The position numbers and the translations under genes are program-made. Shown here piece by piece: positions 1 to 7,438 of a DNA stretch of 9,176 nucleotides (its first letter is position 1; each line of letters starts with the position of its first letter). A model generated the notes under the pieces. It worked only from the letters and a program-made list of their open reading frames with translations, was not told the origin of the DNA and did not search any database. This DNA comes from Planctomycetota bacterium (lineage in GTDB: Bacteria > Planctomycetota > Phycisphaerae > Sedimentisphaerales > Anaerohalosphaeraceae): assembly GCA_021160785.1 (NCBI GenBank), contig JAGHBX010000584.1, forward strand, positions 1-9,176, read 5' to 3'.

Positions 1-2
1 AG

Positions 3-488
3 CTACGTCCTCTAAAAGGACACAAGCTGGAACAAATACTTGAAGGCGTCAAGATCGAATCCCAGCTTGATACATACATAAGCGACGGCGCAAAAGACAG
101 GCTGCTTATCGTTAACATTGAAAGCGTCCCCGCAATAGAGGCGCTGGATGAGATACTGGCCGTGCCCGGGTTGGATGGCGTACTTGTCGGCCCGCACGAT
201 CTTTCGTGCAGCCTCGGTGTGCCCGAGCAATACGACCATCCCGACTTTCTGTCCGCCTGTGAAACTATCTTTCGAAAGGCGCGCAAGGCGGGCGTAGGCG
301 CCGGGATTCACTATTGGGGCGACATCGACCAACAGACGAATTTCCTGAAGCTTGGAGCGAATATGCTGATCCACAGCGCCGACATTACTCTCTTCAAAAA
401 ACACTTAACTGTTGAAATAAAAGCAATCAGAGACGCTGCAGGACTTGAGAGGGTAGCTGACGATGATCGCACAAATTTCAACATCTGA
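3..488 (+). CDS. HpcH/HpaI-family aldolase, C-terminal part (5' end outside window)
   Basis: The reading frame is open from the left edge and ends at TGA 486-488, so only the last 161 residues are seen; the family is usually about 250 residues. Family signatures are clear: the Glu in LLIVNIES matches the first metal ligand. PGLDGVLVGPHDLSCSLG matches the second metal-binding segment, with the Asp of GPHDLS as ligand. A GVGAGIHYWGD segment and LGANMLIHSADI then follow in the order expected for the end of the TIM barrel. Known members are class II (divalent-metal) cytoplasmic aldolases that split 2-keto-3-deoxy sugar acids or similar compounds into pyruvate (or a related keto acid) and an aldehyde. 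Next to sulfatases, I infer a role in catabolism of deoxy sugars or uronic acids released from a sulfated glycan. The exact substrate (rhamnonate, fuconate or glucarate type) cannot be decided. It converges with the next gene. Confidence 0.85.
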   Translation, partial: LRPLKGHKLEQILEGVKIESQLDTYISDGAKDRLLIVNIESVPAIEALDEILAVPGLDGVLVGPHDLSCSLGVPEQYDHPDFLSACETIFRKARKAGVGAGIHYWGDIDQQTNFLKLGANMLIHSADITLFKKHLTVEIKAIRDAAGLERVADDDRTNFNI

Positions 489-729
489 CAACAGCGTAAT
501 TAATGGACACGAACATCACGTGCCGTCGAGTGTCATGAAGGACAAACCATCAGTAAGCTTAGTTGAGCAACTGCAAAGAAATACTCAGTCATGAGGATTT
601 GGGAAATGAGAAGTCAACATTCCAATGTTAAGATGCTTATCTTTCTGAACCTGATTCAAGTGCCCGATCACCATCCAGCAGTCCTGCGACGAAGAGAGCA
701 AACACGTGGTCGGGAACAATACATATCCG

Positions 730-2229
730 TTAATACCTTCCGACTCGACGGGGACCTGTATCGACAGCAAAGGCAAGTGCATCGAAGCTTCGCTTCATCA
801 AATCAAAGCAGACAGTGTTGTACGCCGGGTTATCCCACTGATTCTCGAACTCTTGCGGATCCTTTGTCATGTCGAACAGTTCACCTGCCTGATGCCCATG
901 GTAATTGACCAGCTTATACCGCGACGTTCGGATCATGGTTGCATAACTTTCCGGCCCGTCGAGAACCTTATAGTAAACGCATCTGACGAAATCGCGGTGC
1001 TTATCAGGATCAGCCTTTCCTTCGAGAATCTTCAACAAGGATCGGCCCTGCATCTTTTCCGAAACCGGTAAGCCCGTCGCTTCCAGCAGAGTAGGTGCGA
1101 TGTCAACTAATTCTACTAGTCCGCTGCTCCTTAGACCCTTTCTGACGCGTCTTGGCCAGGAAAATATCAAGGGTACTCTTACCAGTCCTTCATAGAATCG
1201 GCATCCTTTCTTCTTCAGGCCGTGGTCGCCTGCCATCTCCCCGTGATCGCTGGAGAAGATTACCAGCGTGTTCTCGCGCTGTCCTGTTTGTTCGAGCGTA
1301 TCCAGCATCCTGCCAACATTGGCATCAATCAGTTCAATTTGAGCCCAGTATTTAGCAAGGTTCAGTTTGGCGTCCGGGTACTTGGGACGTCTTGCTTTAG
1401 TCTGGAAATTGATGTCCGCCAGTCGTTTCTGGGCCGTCAAATCCGATTCACGGAACAACGGTTTCGGCAGTGAATCTATATCGAATCGGTCAACGTATTC
1501 CTGTGGTGGATCGAAGGGACCGTGGGGATCGTAGATATTGACACTGCACAGCCACGGATCTTTACGTTTTTCTTTCATGAATTCGATAGCCCTGTCGGCG
1601 CACCACGTAGTTTGATGCCACCTGGCCGGGATATAGCCGTACTTATTCTTCAGCTTTTCGTAGTCCTGCCCGATACTCTTGAGCCAATCCGTGTACTGGT
1701 TTCCTTTTCCTATACCCTGGTGTGGGGCATGGCTGTACCAGAAGCGGCGGTATCCATCATCCTTCGGACGAAGCTCAGGCTCGTGCGCCATAGCGGAAGC
1801 AAGGTGGAACTTGCCAGCCAACGCGCAATCATATCCGGCGTCGGCGAGTGTCTTTGTTATCAGCGGTGCAGCCTCGCCCCAGTGATCATTGCCGTTAATG
1901 CAGGCATGAATCGTACTCGGATACATACCCGTCAGGAAACTACCTCTGCTTGGTGTGCAGATCGGCGACTGGCAATGAGCGTGCGTAAACGCCGTGCCTG
2001 TCTCAACAAGCCTGTCAAGATTCGGTGTGCGAATGTGCTCGTTACCAAGGGCGTGTATTGTGTCGTAACGCTGCTGATCCGTGCATATCCAAAGAATATT
2101 TGCTCTCCGGTCTGGGACGGTTTTACCGGATGGTTCCGCACCGGGCGTATTCTTTGTCGATCCCAGGACCATACTCATGCTGGAAACCACGCTTGCCCGC
2201 AGAAAATCACGTCTGTGTAGTTCATTCAT
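730..2229 (-). CDS. Tat-exported sulfatase (arylsulfatase A-like, S1 family), 499 aa
   Basis: Complete family S1 sulfatase, hydrolysing sulfate esters outside the cytoplasm. The N-terminus HRRDFLR (5-11) followed by a short hydrophobic stretch is a twin-arginine (Tat) signal. The metal site starts with TDQQ (Asp51, Gln52). CTPSR (91-95) is the CxPxR motif whose Cys91 would be converted to formylglycine by an anaerobic or aerobic maturase. GKFHL (Lys140, His142), YDPHGPFDPP (His236) and SSDHGEMAGDHG (Asp328, His329) supply the remaining active-site ligands. YEGLVRVPLIF (346-356) is the usual C-terminal landmark. Length is normal for the family and no lesion is visible. The ATG at 2229 puts the RR motif at residues 6-7, and a weak GTGAG lies upstream. 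It is divergent from the DUF4832 gene and convergent with the aldolase. The substrate sugar and sulfate position are not readable. Confidence 0.93.
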   Translation of the reverse strand: MNELHRRDFLRASVVSSMSMVLGSTKNTPGAEPSGKTVPDRRANILWICTDQQRYDTIHALGNEHIRTPNLDRLVETGTAFTHAHCQSPICTPSRGSFLTGMYPSTIHACINGNDHWGEAAPLITKTLADAGYDCALAGKFHLASAMAHEPELRPKDDGYRRFWYSHAPHQGIGKGNQYTDWLKSIGQDYEKLKNKYGYIPARWHQTTWCADRAIEFMKEKRKDPWLCSVNIYDPHGPFDPPQEYVDRFDIDSLPKPLFRESDLTAQKRLADINFQTKARRPKYPDAKLNLAKYWAQIELIDANVGRMLDTLEQTGQRENTLVIFSSDHGEMAGDHGLKKKGCRFYEGLVRVPLIFSWPRRVRKGLRSSGLVELVDIAPTLLEATGLPVSEKMQGRSLLKILEGKADPDKHRDFVRCVYYKVLDGPESYATMIRTSRYKLVNYHGHQAGELFDMTKDPQEFENQWDNPAYNTVCFDLMKRSFDALAFAVDTGPRRVGRY

Positions 2230-2318
2230 ATTTCAGTCTCACTATCAATATCTTAAAAACTCAAAGACGATCCATGCCGCATACTATTGAAATAAACTCA
2301 CATACTGTTTCTCTCAAG

Positions 2319-2348
2319 ATAATACTCCGGATACTACCTATCTGTCAA
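2319..2348 (-). promoter_or_regulatory. Sigma-70-like promoter of the leftward sulfatase
   Basis: Read on the - strand there is a perfect TTGACA (2343-2348) and TATTAT (2319-2324) separated by 18 bp. This puts the transcription start near 2311 and leaves a leader of about 80 nt before the sulfatase ATG at 2229. It is a prediction from sequence only; the 18-bp spacer is one longer than ideal. Confidence 0.5.
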
Positions 2349-2474
2349 GGATGATCTGATGAACACCATCCCAGTCAAGCTCTGAAATCAAGCATAGCTT
2401 TCAAGCAGTCTGTGAACTGCAAATCTGTTTTTTTGTATAAATCTGCAAGAAAACCGCTCCAGAAAAGAGAAATC

Positions 2475-2505
2475 TTGATAGTTCAAGTTGAATTTGGTTT
2501 AATTA
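2475..2505 (+). promoter_or_regulatory. Weak candidate promoter for the DUF4832/sulfatase pair
   Basis: TTGATA (2475-2480) and an A+T-rich TAATTA (2500-2505) sit with a 19-bp spacing, just before the repeated 44-bp motif. The spacing is poor, so the true -10 may be another part of TTTAATTATAAG. It is listed because no better candidate is seen between the divergent promoter and the ATG at 2564. The rest of the 334-bp divergent region (2230-2563) shows no gene. Confidence 0.25.
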
Positions 2506-2509
2506 TAAG

Positions 2510-2553
2510 CATCGAAAGGATAGAATAATTTTTTGTGAACGCTTAAATGGGAA
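2510..2553 (+). repeat. Conserved 44-bp upstream motif, copy 1
   Basis: This segment begins CATCGAAAGG and ends GTGAACGCTTAAATGGGAA. It matches 5916-5959 at 34 of 44 positions without gaps; the match covers the whole of CATCGAAAGG, then TA.AATA, and a GT.AAC..TTAAA.GGGAA core. It ends 10 bp before the ATG of the DUF4832 gene, so it lies in the promoter-leader region. Its position suggests an operator or leader element shared by units of this locus. The protein or RNA that would read it is not known from the window. Confidence 0.6.
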
Positions 2554-2563
2554 ATGTGAGATA

Positions 2564-4054
2564 ATGAATAAAACTGTTACGATTATAGTTGTACTTTTCT
2601 TGGTGAGTTTTGCGGCGCATGCTCAGGATATGTATACGGTTCATCCTGAAGATACCGGTGCGGCACTCGTTAATCCGGCTATGGGCTGGACTATGCACTT
2701 TTATTCTAATGTTACCAGAAACTATGGTTCAAAACTTGCTCCGTCGGATACGCTCGATGATTTTCCGGGAGTTTCAACCGTTTACCTTCGTTTGCCGTGG
2801 TCTTATATCGAGCCCGTAGAGGGTAAATACAACTGGGCGATACTGGATACTCCCGCCCAGCGGTGGATCGCCAAAGGCAAACGCATTGCCCTGAGGTTGA
2901 CGTGTTCTGAGAACTGGATGAAATATGCAACTCCGGAGTGGGTCAAAAAGGCAGGGGCAAAGGGCACCTTTTATCAATACGGAAAGGGACGTGTGGAAAA
3001 TAGCAATACGTGGGATCCGTTTTTTGATGATCCCGTATTCATTAAAAAGCTCGACACCTTTCTGGCAGCGGTTGCTCAGCGGTATGATAACAATCCTAAT
3101 GTCGAATTCATTGATGTTGGTACTTACGGGCTCTGGGGTGAGGGGCACACGCATGCAAGCAGCAAACAGGATAAGATCGAGATACAGAAACTGCATATTG
3201 ACCTGCACCTTAAGCATTTCAAAAAGACTCTGCTCTGTATCAGCGATGATTACGCCGGTCATGACAAACCGGGCAAACGATTCCCCATCACCGATTATGC
3301 TCTGAGCAAAGGCGTGACGATCCGCGATGACAGCATCATGATCCACCCTCGGCCCAATCACTGGTATCACGCTGAAATGGCCCAGGCCTTCTGGCCGAAA
3401 CTGCCTGTCATTATCGAAACCGGTCACTATGGCGGCTGCGTAAAGCGAGGCGGTTGGGATCCTGAACTCTTTTTGAAGTGCGTCGAGGATTACCATGCCA
3501 GTTTCATGTCGATCCACTGGTGGCCGGATGTCTTCCTCAAAGAAAACCGCGAGGTTATCGACAAGATAAATCTGCGCATGGGCTACCGCCTGATGCCGGT
3601 TGAAGTTATATGGCCCCAGAGCGTAGAGGCCGCTTCAACGCAGGATAGTTATGGTCGGTACCGTGATGTCACAAAGCACGGCGATTTGAGTAAAACATTT
3701 AAGGTACAGTGGGCCTGGGCCAACAAAGGCGTCGCTCCATGTTATCCTGGCGGTTTTCCAGCGATGACGCTAAAAGATGACAAAGGCGGCATAGTGTCTG
3801 TTCTGGTTGACGAATCCCTGAATATGCTGAACCTGAAAACAGGCCTGCCCGGAAAGGCTCCGGTAACCAGACACAAAAGCGAGTTTGTTGTCGGCCTGTT
3901 TGCTCCTACAACCAAGCCGGGCACCTATGAAGTTTACATATCGGTCGGTACGCCAATGGGAACTCCGCAAATTGCCCTGCCGTTACCAGGTGACGATGGT
4001 CATCGCCGTTACAAACTCGGAACTGTGCAGGTCGTCTCGGGACAGAAGCAGTAG
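2564..4054 (+). CDS. Secreted glycoside-hydrolase-like protein with DUF4832-type C-terminal domain, 496 aa
   Basis: Residues 1-20 form a Sec signal peptide with a hydrophobic core (TIIVVLFLVSF) and an AHA-QD cleavage site. Residues about 35-335 look like a clan-A (beta/alpha)8 barrel: NPAMGW near the start, YLRLPWSYIEPVEGKYNW (74-91), and a SENW and TPEWVKK region. Next comes IDVGTYGLWGEGH with Glu193 as possible acid/base, and PVIIETGHYGG with Glu285 as possible nucleophile. Residues about 340-493 (MGYRLMPVEVIWPQ to LGTVQVV) resemble the beta-sandwich DUF4832 domain, including WANKGVAPCYPG. Such proteins occur in sulfatase-rich polysaccharide loci, but I know of no firmly established activity. 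The two glutamates are assigned by position, not by alignment. A weak TGTGAG precedes the ATG. It is followed 51 bp later by the second sulfatase, so the two probably form an operon. Its codons are less GC-rich than those of the sulfatase. Confidence 0.85.
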   Translation: MNKTVTIIVVLFLVSFAAHAQDMYTVHPEDTGAALVNPAMGWTMHFYSNVTRNYGSKLAPSDTLDDFPGVSTVYLRLPWSYIEPVEGKYNWAILDTPAQRWIAKGKRIALRLTCSENWMKYATPEWVKKAGAKGTFYQYGKGRVENSNTWDPFFDDPVFIKKLDTFLAAVAQRYDNNPNVEFIDVGTYGLWGEGHTHASSKQDKIEIQKLHIDLHLKHFKKTLLCISDDYAGHDKPGKRFPITDYALSKGVTIRDDSIMIHPRPNHWYHAEMAQAFWPKLPVIIETGHYGGCVKRGGWDPELFLKCVEDYHASFMSIHWWPDVFLKENREVIDKINLRMGYRLMPVEVIWPQSVEAASTQDSYGRYRDVTKHGDLSKTFKVQWAWANKGVAPCYPGGFPAMTLKDDKGGIVSVLVDESLNMLNLKTGLPGKAPVTRHKSEFVVGLFAPTTKPGTYEVYISVGTPMGTPQIALPLPGDDGHRRYKLGTVQVVSGQKQ

Positions 4055-4093
4055 AGCCAGAGATGACCCGGTTGTAATTCGTATTTGGGTTTT

Positions 4094-4098
4094 AAGGA
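4094..4098 (+). promoter_or_regulatory. Shine-Dalgarno site fixing the start of the second sulfatase
   Basis: AAGGA lies 7 nt before the ATG at 4106. It supports that ATG over the in-frame TTG at 4085, which would add only seven residues ahead of the Tat signal. Confidence 0.55.
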
Positions 4099-4105
4099 AT
4101 GCACT

Positions 4106-5874
4106 ATGAAATTGAGTCTATCTGAAAATATCTCTTCGAAAATTGATCGGCGTGGTTTCTTGAAGTACTGCGCGGTGGGCGGTCTCCTGGCCGGAGCAGC
4201 ATGGGCAGTAGAAGAGAAAGGTGATGAGCGCCCCAACATTGTGATGATTTTGGCAGACGACCTTGGCATCTGTGATACAGGGGCATTTGCCCGGCGCTTC
4301 ACTGGTACGGCGATTCAGGAGATGTATTATGAAACCCCGCATCTGGACCGTCTGGTTTCGGAGGGCATGGCTTTTTCGCAGGCCTACGGATGCCAGCTCT
4401 GTTCGCCCACCCGGGCCAGCCTGTTAACCGGCAAGAACGCGGCACGCGTGGGCGTGACCACTGCTACGCCCGGCAGCGTCAGGAGTTATTACAATCAGGG
4501 CATTAGCCCCCCTGAGGGTTACCTGCCCCAAGATGCGATATTCTGGGGGGACAAGATCAAGGTCGAACAGGCCCTGGTTAATGGCTCGACCCTGCTGGCC
4601 CTGCCGGCCGGGCAACCGGGGGATCGGGGCCGGGATGAGATTACCCTGGCCGAGGCCCTGAAGGATTACCATTCGGCCTTTATCGGCAAGTGGCATCTGG
4701 GTGGCCATGGCGCTGAAGGTTGGCAGCCCAAGGATCAGGGATTCGAGGAATTGTCCTATTTCGATGCCGGGGGATCGCAGTACTTCAACTGGCGCGAGTC
4801 GTGGAATCGACGCCAGAAGATCCATCCGGACATGCCGCAGGAACAGTTGCGCATGGGCAAAACCGGGAAGGATTTTGGAAAGCAATATCTGACAGATGAA
4901 CTGACCGAACATGCCCTGCAGTTCCCCTCAAAGACAGGGCGGCCCGGAAAGAGCAGGAACCTTTCTTTCTCTATTTCTGTCACTTCTCTGTGCATACGCC
5001 CATCCAGGCCAAGCAGAAGGACGTGGCGTATTTCCAGGACAAGCCGACCCGGGGATGGAACGGACACGACAACCCCACCTACGCGGCCATGGTGCGGGCC
5101 CTGGATGATTCCGTAGGACAAATCCTGGACACGCTCAAGCAGACCGGCCTCGATGACAACACCCTGGTCGTCTTCATGAGCGATAACGGCGGTGTTATGT
5201 ATGTACGGGAAGGTCCAACCAACAATGCACCTTTCAAGGGCGGCAAAGCTATGCTGTTCGAGGGCGGCATCCGCGTGCCGCTGGTCTTCAGGTGGAAAGG
5301 CCGGATTCAGGCAGGTCAGTGGTGTGACATTCCCGTCCATTCTGACGATCTGTTTCCCACGCTTCTGGACCTGGCGGGCTATGATGTGAAGCCCTATATT
5401 GAAAAGGGTGGAATCGACGGTCGCAGCTTCAAGGGACTGTTGCGCAATCCGAAAAAAAGGTCGAAGTCCTATGCGCGTGATACGTTCTTCTGGCACTATC
5501 CCTTTAACGTGATAGTCAAACATCCGGACGACGGCGTGCCTCTGGCGCCGCACTCGGCCATTCGGCAAGGGGATTACAAGCTGATCCACGATTGGTCCGG
5601 CCGTCTCCTGTTGTACAATATCGTGCAGGACCCCTTTGAAAAACAGGATCTATCCGAGACGATGCCGGACAAAACGCGGGACTTGTTCGTGCGCTTGCAT
5701 GATTGGCTGGATGCGGAGGTGGACGTTAAATACCATCCCGCTCTGAATCCGAACTACCGTTCCGAGAAGGAGTCGCGGAACCGTCCCTTTGTAGATCTGC
5801 GTTCGAAATACCTGGGGCCCAAGCGAGCGATTCGAAGCCCGCAAAGCGACCCGCGCCTCAAACCAAAGCCGTAA
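4106..5874 (+). pseudogene. Tat-exported sulfatase (S1 family) interrupted by a one-base frameshift
   Basis: The frame starting at ATG 4106 encodes residues 1-273: a Tat signal (DRRGFLKYCAVGG, 15-27), the metal residues Asp51-Asp52 in LADDLG, CSPTR (99-103, Cys99 for formylglycine), and GKWHLGG with Lys195 and His197. After HALQF the family sequence continues in the -1 frame. There it runs KDRAARKEQEPFFLYFCHFSVHTPIQAK, MSDNGG (metal Asp and Asn), FKGGKAMLFEGGIRVPLVF, and on to a TAA at 5872-5874. Restoring one C in the CCCC run at 4924-4927 joins both halves into about 589 residues, a normal S1 length. Left as is, the first frame runs into nonsense and stops at 5116, losing half the active site. 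This is either a real inactivating mutation, phase variation, or a sequencing error. It is second in the probable operon with the DUF4832 gene. All key residues are intact, which argues for a recent event. Confidence 0.88.
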
Positions 5875-5915
5875 CATCATAGTTGTAGGATAGTAATTAT
5901 ACTTGAAGCTGGATA

Positions 5916-5959
5916 CATCGAAAGGGTAAAATAGCGTTTAGTAAACAGTTAAACGGGAA
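5916..5959 (+). repeat. Conserved 44-bp upstream motif, copy 2 (no intact gene after it)
   Basis: This is the second copy of the motif at 2510-2553 (34 of 44 identical, ungapped). It starts 42 bp after the stop of the second sulfatase. It contains a perfect dyad GTTTA-G-TAAAC (5936-5946), followed by a further TTAAAC, giving direct half-sites GTAAAC and TTAAAC. In copy 1 the motif leads into a real gene. Here the ATG that follows at 5959 opens only eight codons (MNALVKRP) before TAG, so the unit it controlled seems to have been lost. Confidence 0.55.
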
Positions 5960-6164
5960 TGAATGCGCTTGTCAAGCGACCATAGGAGAGTCAAAAAACA
6001 ACATCAAATACATAGATTGCTCTTTGAAAAATGAATATGCGGCAGATTTCAATGGCCGAAAAATCTCGTGCAAATGGAAACTGACCAAAATCTGAAAATG
6101 TTGCTTTTGATTTTGAGGTGTGTATGGACTTTTCCCGTGTTATGCTAAAAAACGAGACCGAAAA
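5960..6164. other. Junction region with no gene
   Basis: Between the orphan motif copy and the transposase remnant I see no convincing coding sequence. It is A+T-rich compared with the sulfatases and carries an AGGAGAG (5986-5992) that leads into no ORF. It also carries TGCTCTTTGAAAA (6018-6030), which resembles an rRNA-type boxA antitermination sequence. The left end of the mobile-element debris should lie somewhere here, but I could not find a clear terminal inverted repeat. Confidence 0.4.
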
Positions 6165-6455
6165 CTAAGCAGCTTTTTTCAGTCTGTAGCCGGTTATCCG
6201 TGTTTGGCGAAAGAAGTGCTTTTCAATATTACATGGAACTGTTTTGGCATCACGTTCGGGCTTGTCAGTCTTGTTGTTGTAAAATACATCATCTGGACGA
6301 TTGCCATCTAAGGTCATGTGCGGTCGCCAGCTATTGTACCAGAATTCAAATTCGTTACACAGGTCAGCTAGATGATCGATATCTTTGATAAGAGCTATTC
6401 GTTTTAGCCACTCATATTTTAGGGTTTTGTTAACTCTTTCCGTGACGGCGATTGA
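6165..6455 (-). pseudogene. Integrase-core (rve) transposase, C-terminal remnant
   Basis: On the - strand 96 residues read SIAVTERVNKTLKYEWL, then a LADLCNEFEFWYNSWRPHMTLDG segment and RPDDVFYNN, ending in RLKKAA and a stop at 6165-6167. This is the end of a DDE integrase-core transposase: the WYN.WRPHM.L.G and RP.DV segments are the usual C-terminal landmarks. The last catalytic Glu is probably the one in VTERVNKTL. The N-terminal HTH region and the first two catalytic acids are missing. The frame meets a stop at 6459-6461 immediately upstream, where the DUF5372 gene begins on the other strand. It is therefore a broken insertion-sequence copy that cannot transpose on its own. Confidence 0.8.
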
Positions 6456-6460
6456 GTACT

Positions 6461-6754
6461 ATGTCAACTGCACCCGATGGGAACGATCAAGTGCAATATT
6501 GCACGGTCGTCCATCCTTTTCATCCATTGCACTGCAAAAAGTTCAAGATCGTTTCACTCAGGCAAAGCTGGGGAGAAGACAGGGTATTTTATCGCCAGGA
6601 AGATGGACGCATAACATCTTTACCTGCTTGCTGGACAAGTATTTACGAACCTTATCCTTTCAATGTCTTTTCTAAAGGTCGTAGCGTTTTTAGATTTCAG
6701 GAGTTGCTTGAACTTGCCAGGTTGGTAGAGGATTTTATGTCGGAGGGCAAATAA
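6461..6754 (+). CDS. DUF5372-type protein, mobile-element accessory, 97 aa
   Basis: The protein reads YCTVVHPFHPLHCKKFKIV, LRQSWGEDRVFY, GRITSLPACWTSIYEPYPF, and GRSVFRFQELLELARLVEDF. The VTHPFHPL-type opening, W(G/N)EDRV and SLPA.WT elements are what I recall of the DUF5372 family, small proteins of unknown function coded next to recombinase and HTH genes. I chose the ATG at 6461; an in-frame TTG at 6452 lies at the edge of the transposase remnant, and neither has a clear Shine-Dalgarno. It ends TAATG, overlapping an ATG in another frame. The HTH gene follows 222 bp later on the same strand. The family name comes from memory of its motifs, without a search. Confidence 0.7.
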   Translation: MSTAPDGNDQVQYCTVVHPFHPLHCKKFKIVSLRQSWGEDRVFYRQEDGRITSLPACWTSIYEPYPFNVFSKGRSVFRFQELLELARLVEDFMSEGK

Positions 6755-6895
6755 TGACATGCCCATTGACTCCGATTGAGCGTAAAGTAAATTATGCCTT
6801 TAGTGTAAATCATATTACGCCGCACGTTGATTTTGCAGGAGTGGCCTGCATAGCTAATAAGTCCAATATAAAGTCCCTTCATTGCAGTCGTTTAC

Positions 6896-6956
6896 GACAT
6901 TTTTTGCTTGACAATCTCCCGCTGAACGGCATAATAAGCCTAACAGGCAAAATGTC
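6896..6956 (+). promoter_or_regulatory. Promoter of the HTH gene enclosed by an 8-bp inverted repeat
   Basis: TTGACA (6908-6913) and CATAAT (6930-6935), with a 16-bp spacer, form a good sigma-70-like promoter about 40 bp before the HTH gene. A perfect inverted repeat, GACATTTT (6896-6903) and AAAATGTC (6949-6956), flanks it on both sides. This layout suits an operator for autoregulation by the downstream DNA-binding protein. The left arm includes part of a T run, so chance is not excluded. Confidence 0.4.
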
Positions 6957-6976
6957 TTGTTCAGGAGATCGATATC

Positions 6977-7438
6977 ATGGAAGATTATGGCGATGTAAAA
7001 TTGGAAGCACTTGGTCAAAATGGCACATTAAATGCTCATCCGGAGGATGTTACAGACGATCTATTCTCAGACAGCGAGTTTTTCGACTCTCGGGATATGT
7101 TGCAGGTCAAGTACGAGATGCTTCGACGGGTGCGGCAGGATGGGGAACCCGTTTCAAAGGTAGCAAAAATGTTCGGGTTTTCTCGTGTTTCATATTACCA
7201 GATACAGCATACCTACGATCAACAAGGGTTAGCCGGCCTAATGCCTCGTCAGCGAGGACCCAGGCATGCTCACAAATTAACAGAAGATGTGATGGCATTT
7301 ATTTTAGACTGCAAAAACAAAAAAGCATCTCTTCAGGCTGCGGATCTGGCAAGCCGGATAAAACAGCATTTTGGATTAAGCGTACATCCCCGCAGTATCG
7401 AACGTGCATTGCAGCGTCAGCTAAAAAAAGGGCTGTAA
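6977..7438 (+). CDS. Transposase-like protein with two helix-turn-helix regions, 153 aa
   Basis: Residues about 57-90 (EPVSKVAKMFGFSRVSYYQIQ to GLAGLMPRQRGPR) are a homeodomain-like HTH of the kind at the N-terminus of IS630/IS481-type transposases. This is followed by the GP.R.HKL linker. Residues about 101-147 (TEDVMAFIL to VHPRSIERALQR) form a second, winged-HTH-like unit. No DDE catalytic domain follows; the protein stops after LQRQLKKGL, which I believe is the normal length for this stand-alone family. It accompanies DUF5372 genes and, in other genomes, a recombinase gene. CAGGAG at 6961-6966 lies 10 nt before the ATG, a good ribosome site. It probably binds element DNA or regulates the element. 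No recombinase is found with it here. Confidence 0.75.
   Translation: MEDYGDVKLEALGQNGTLNAHPEDVTDDLFSDSEFFDSRDMLQVKYEMLRRVRQDGEPVSKVAKMFGFSRVSYYQIQHTYDQQGLAGLMPRQRGPRHAHKLTEDVMAFILDCKNKKASLQAADLASRIKQHFGLSVHPRSIERALQRQLKKGL

Noticed and set aside
616..643. Two adjacent small hairpins (AACATT/AATGTT and AAGAT/ATCTT) between the convergent aldolase and sulfatase genes
   Set aside because: Stems are only 5-6 bp and A+T-rich, with no long T run on either side, so I would not call a terminator.
1522..2220. A 232-codon open frame on the + strand inside the first sulfatase
   Set aside because: It is antisense to the Tat signal and CTPSR region of an intact sulfatase and has no recognisable domain.
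2774..3517. A 247-codon open frame on the - strand inside the DUF4832 gene
   Set aside because: It is antisense to a gene with a signal peptide and recognisable domains, and its translation shows no family features.
4756..5589. A 277-codon open frame on the - strand inside the second sulfatase
   Set aside because: It is an antisense shadow typical of GC-rich genes. The + strand sequence here carries HTPIQAK, SDNGG and FEGGIRVP of the sulfatase.
6934..6956. GCCTAAC near the HTH promoter as an integron attC core
   Set aside because: It matches RYYYAAC, but no matching GTTRRRY or paired inner boxes follow, and there is no integron integrase.
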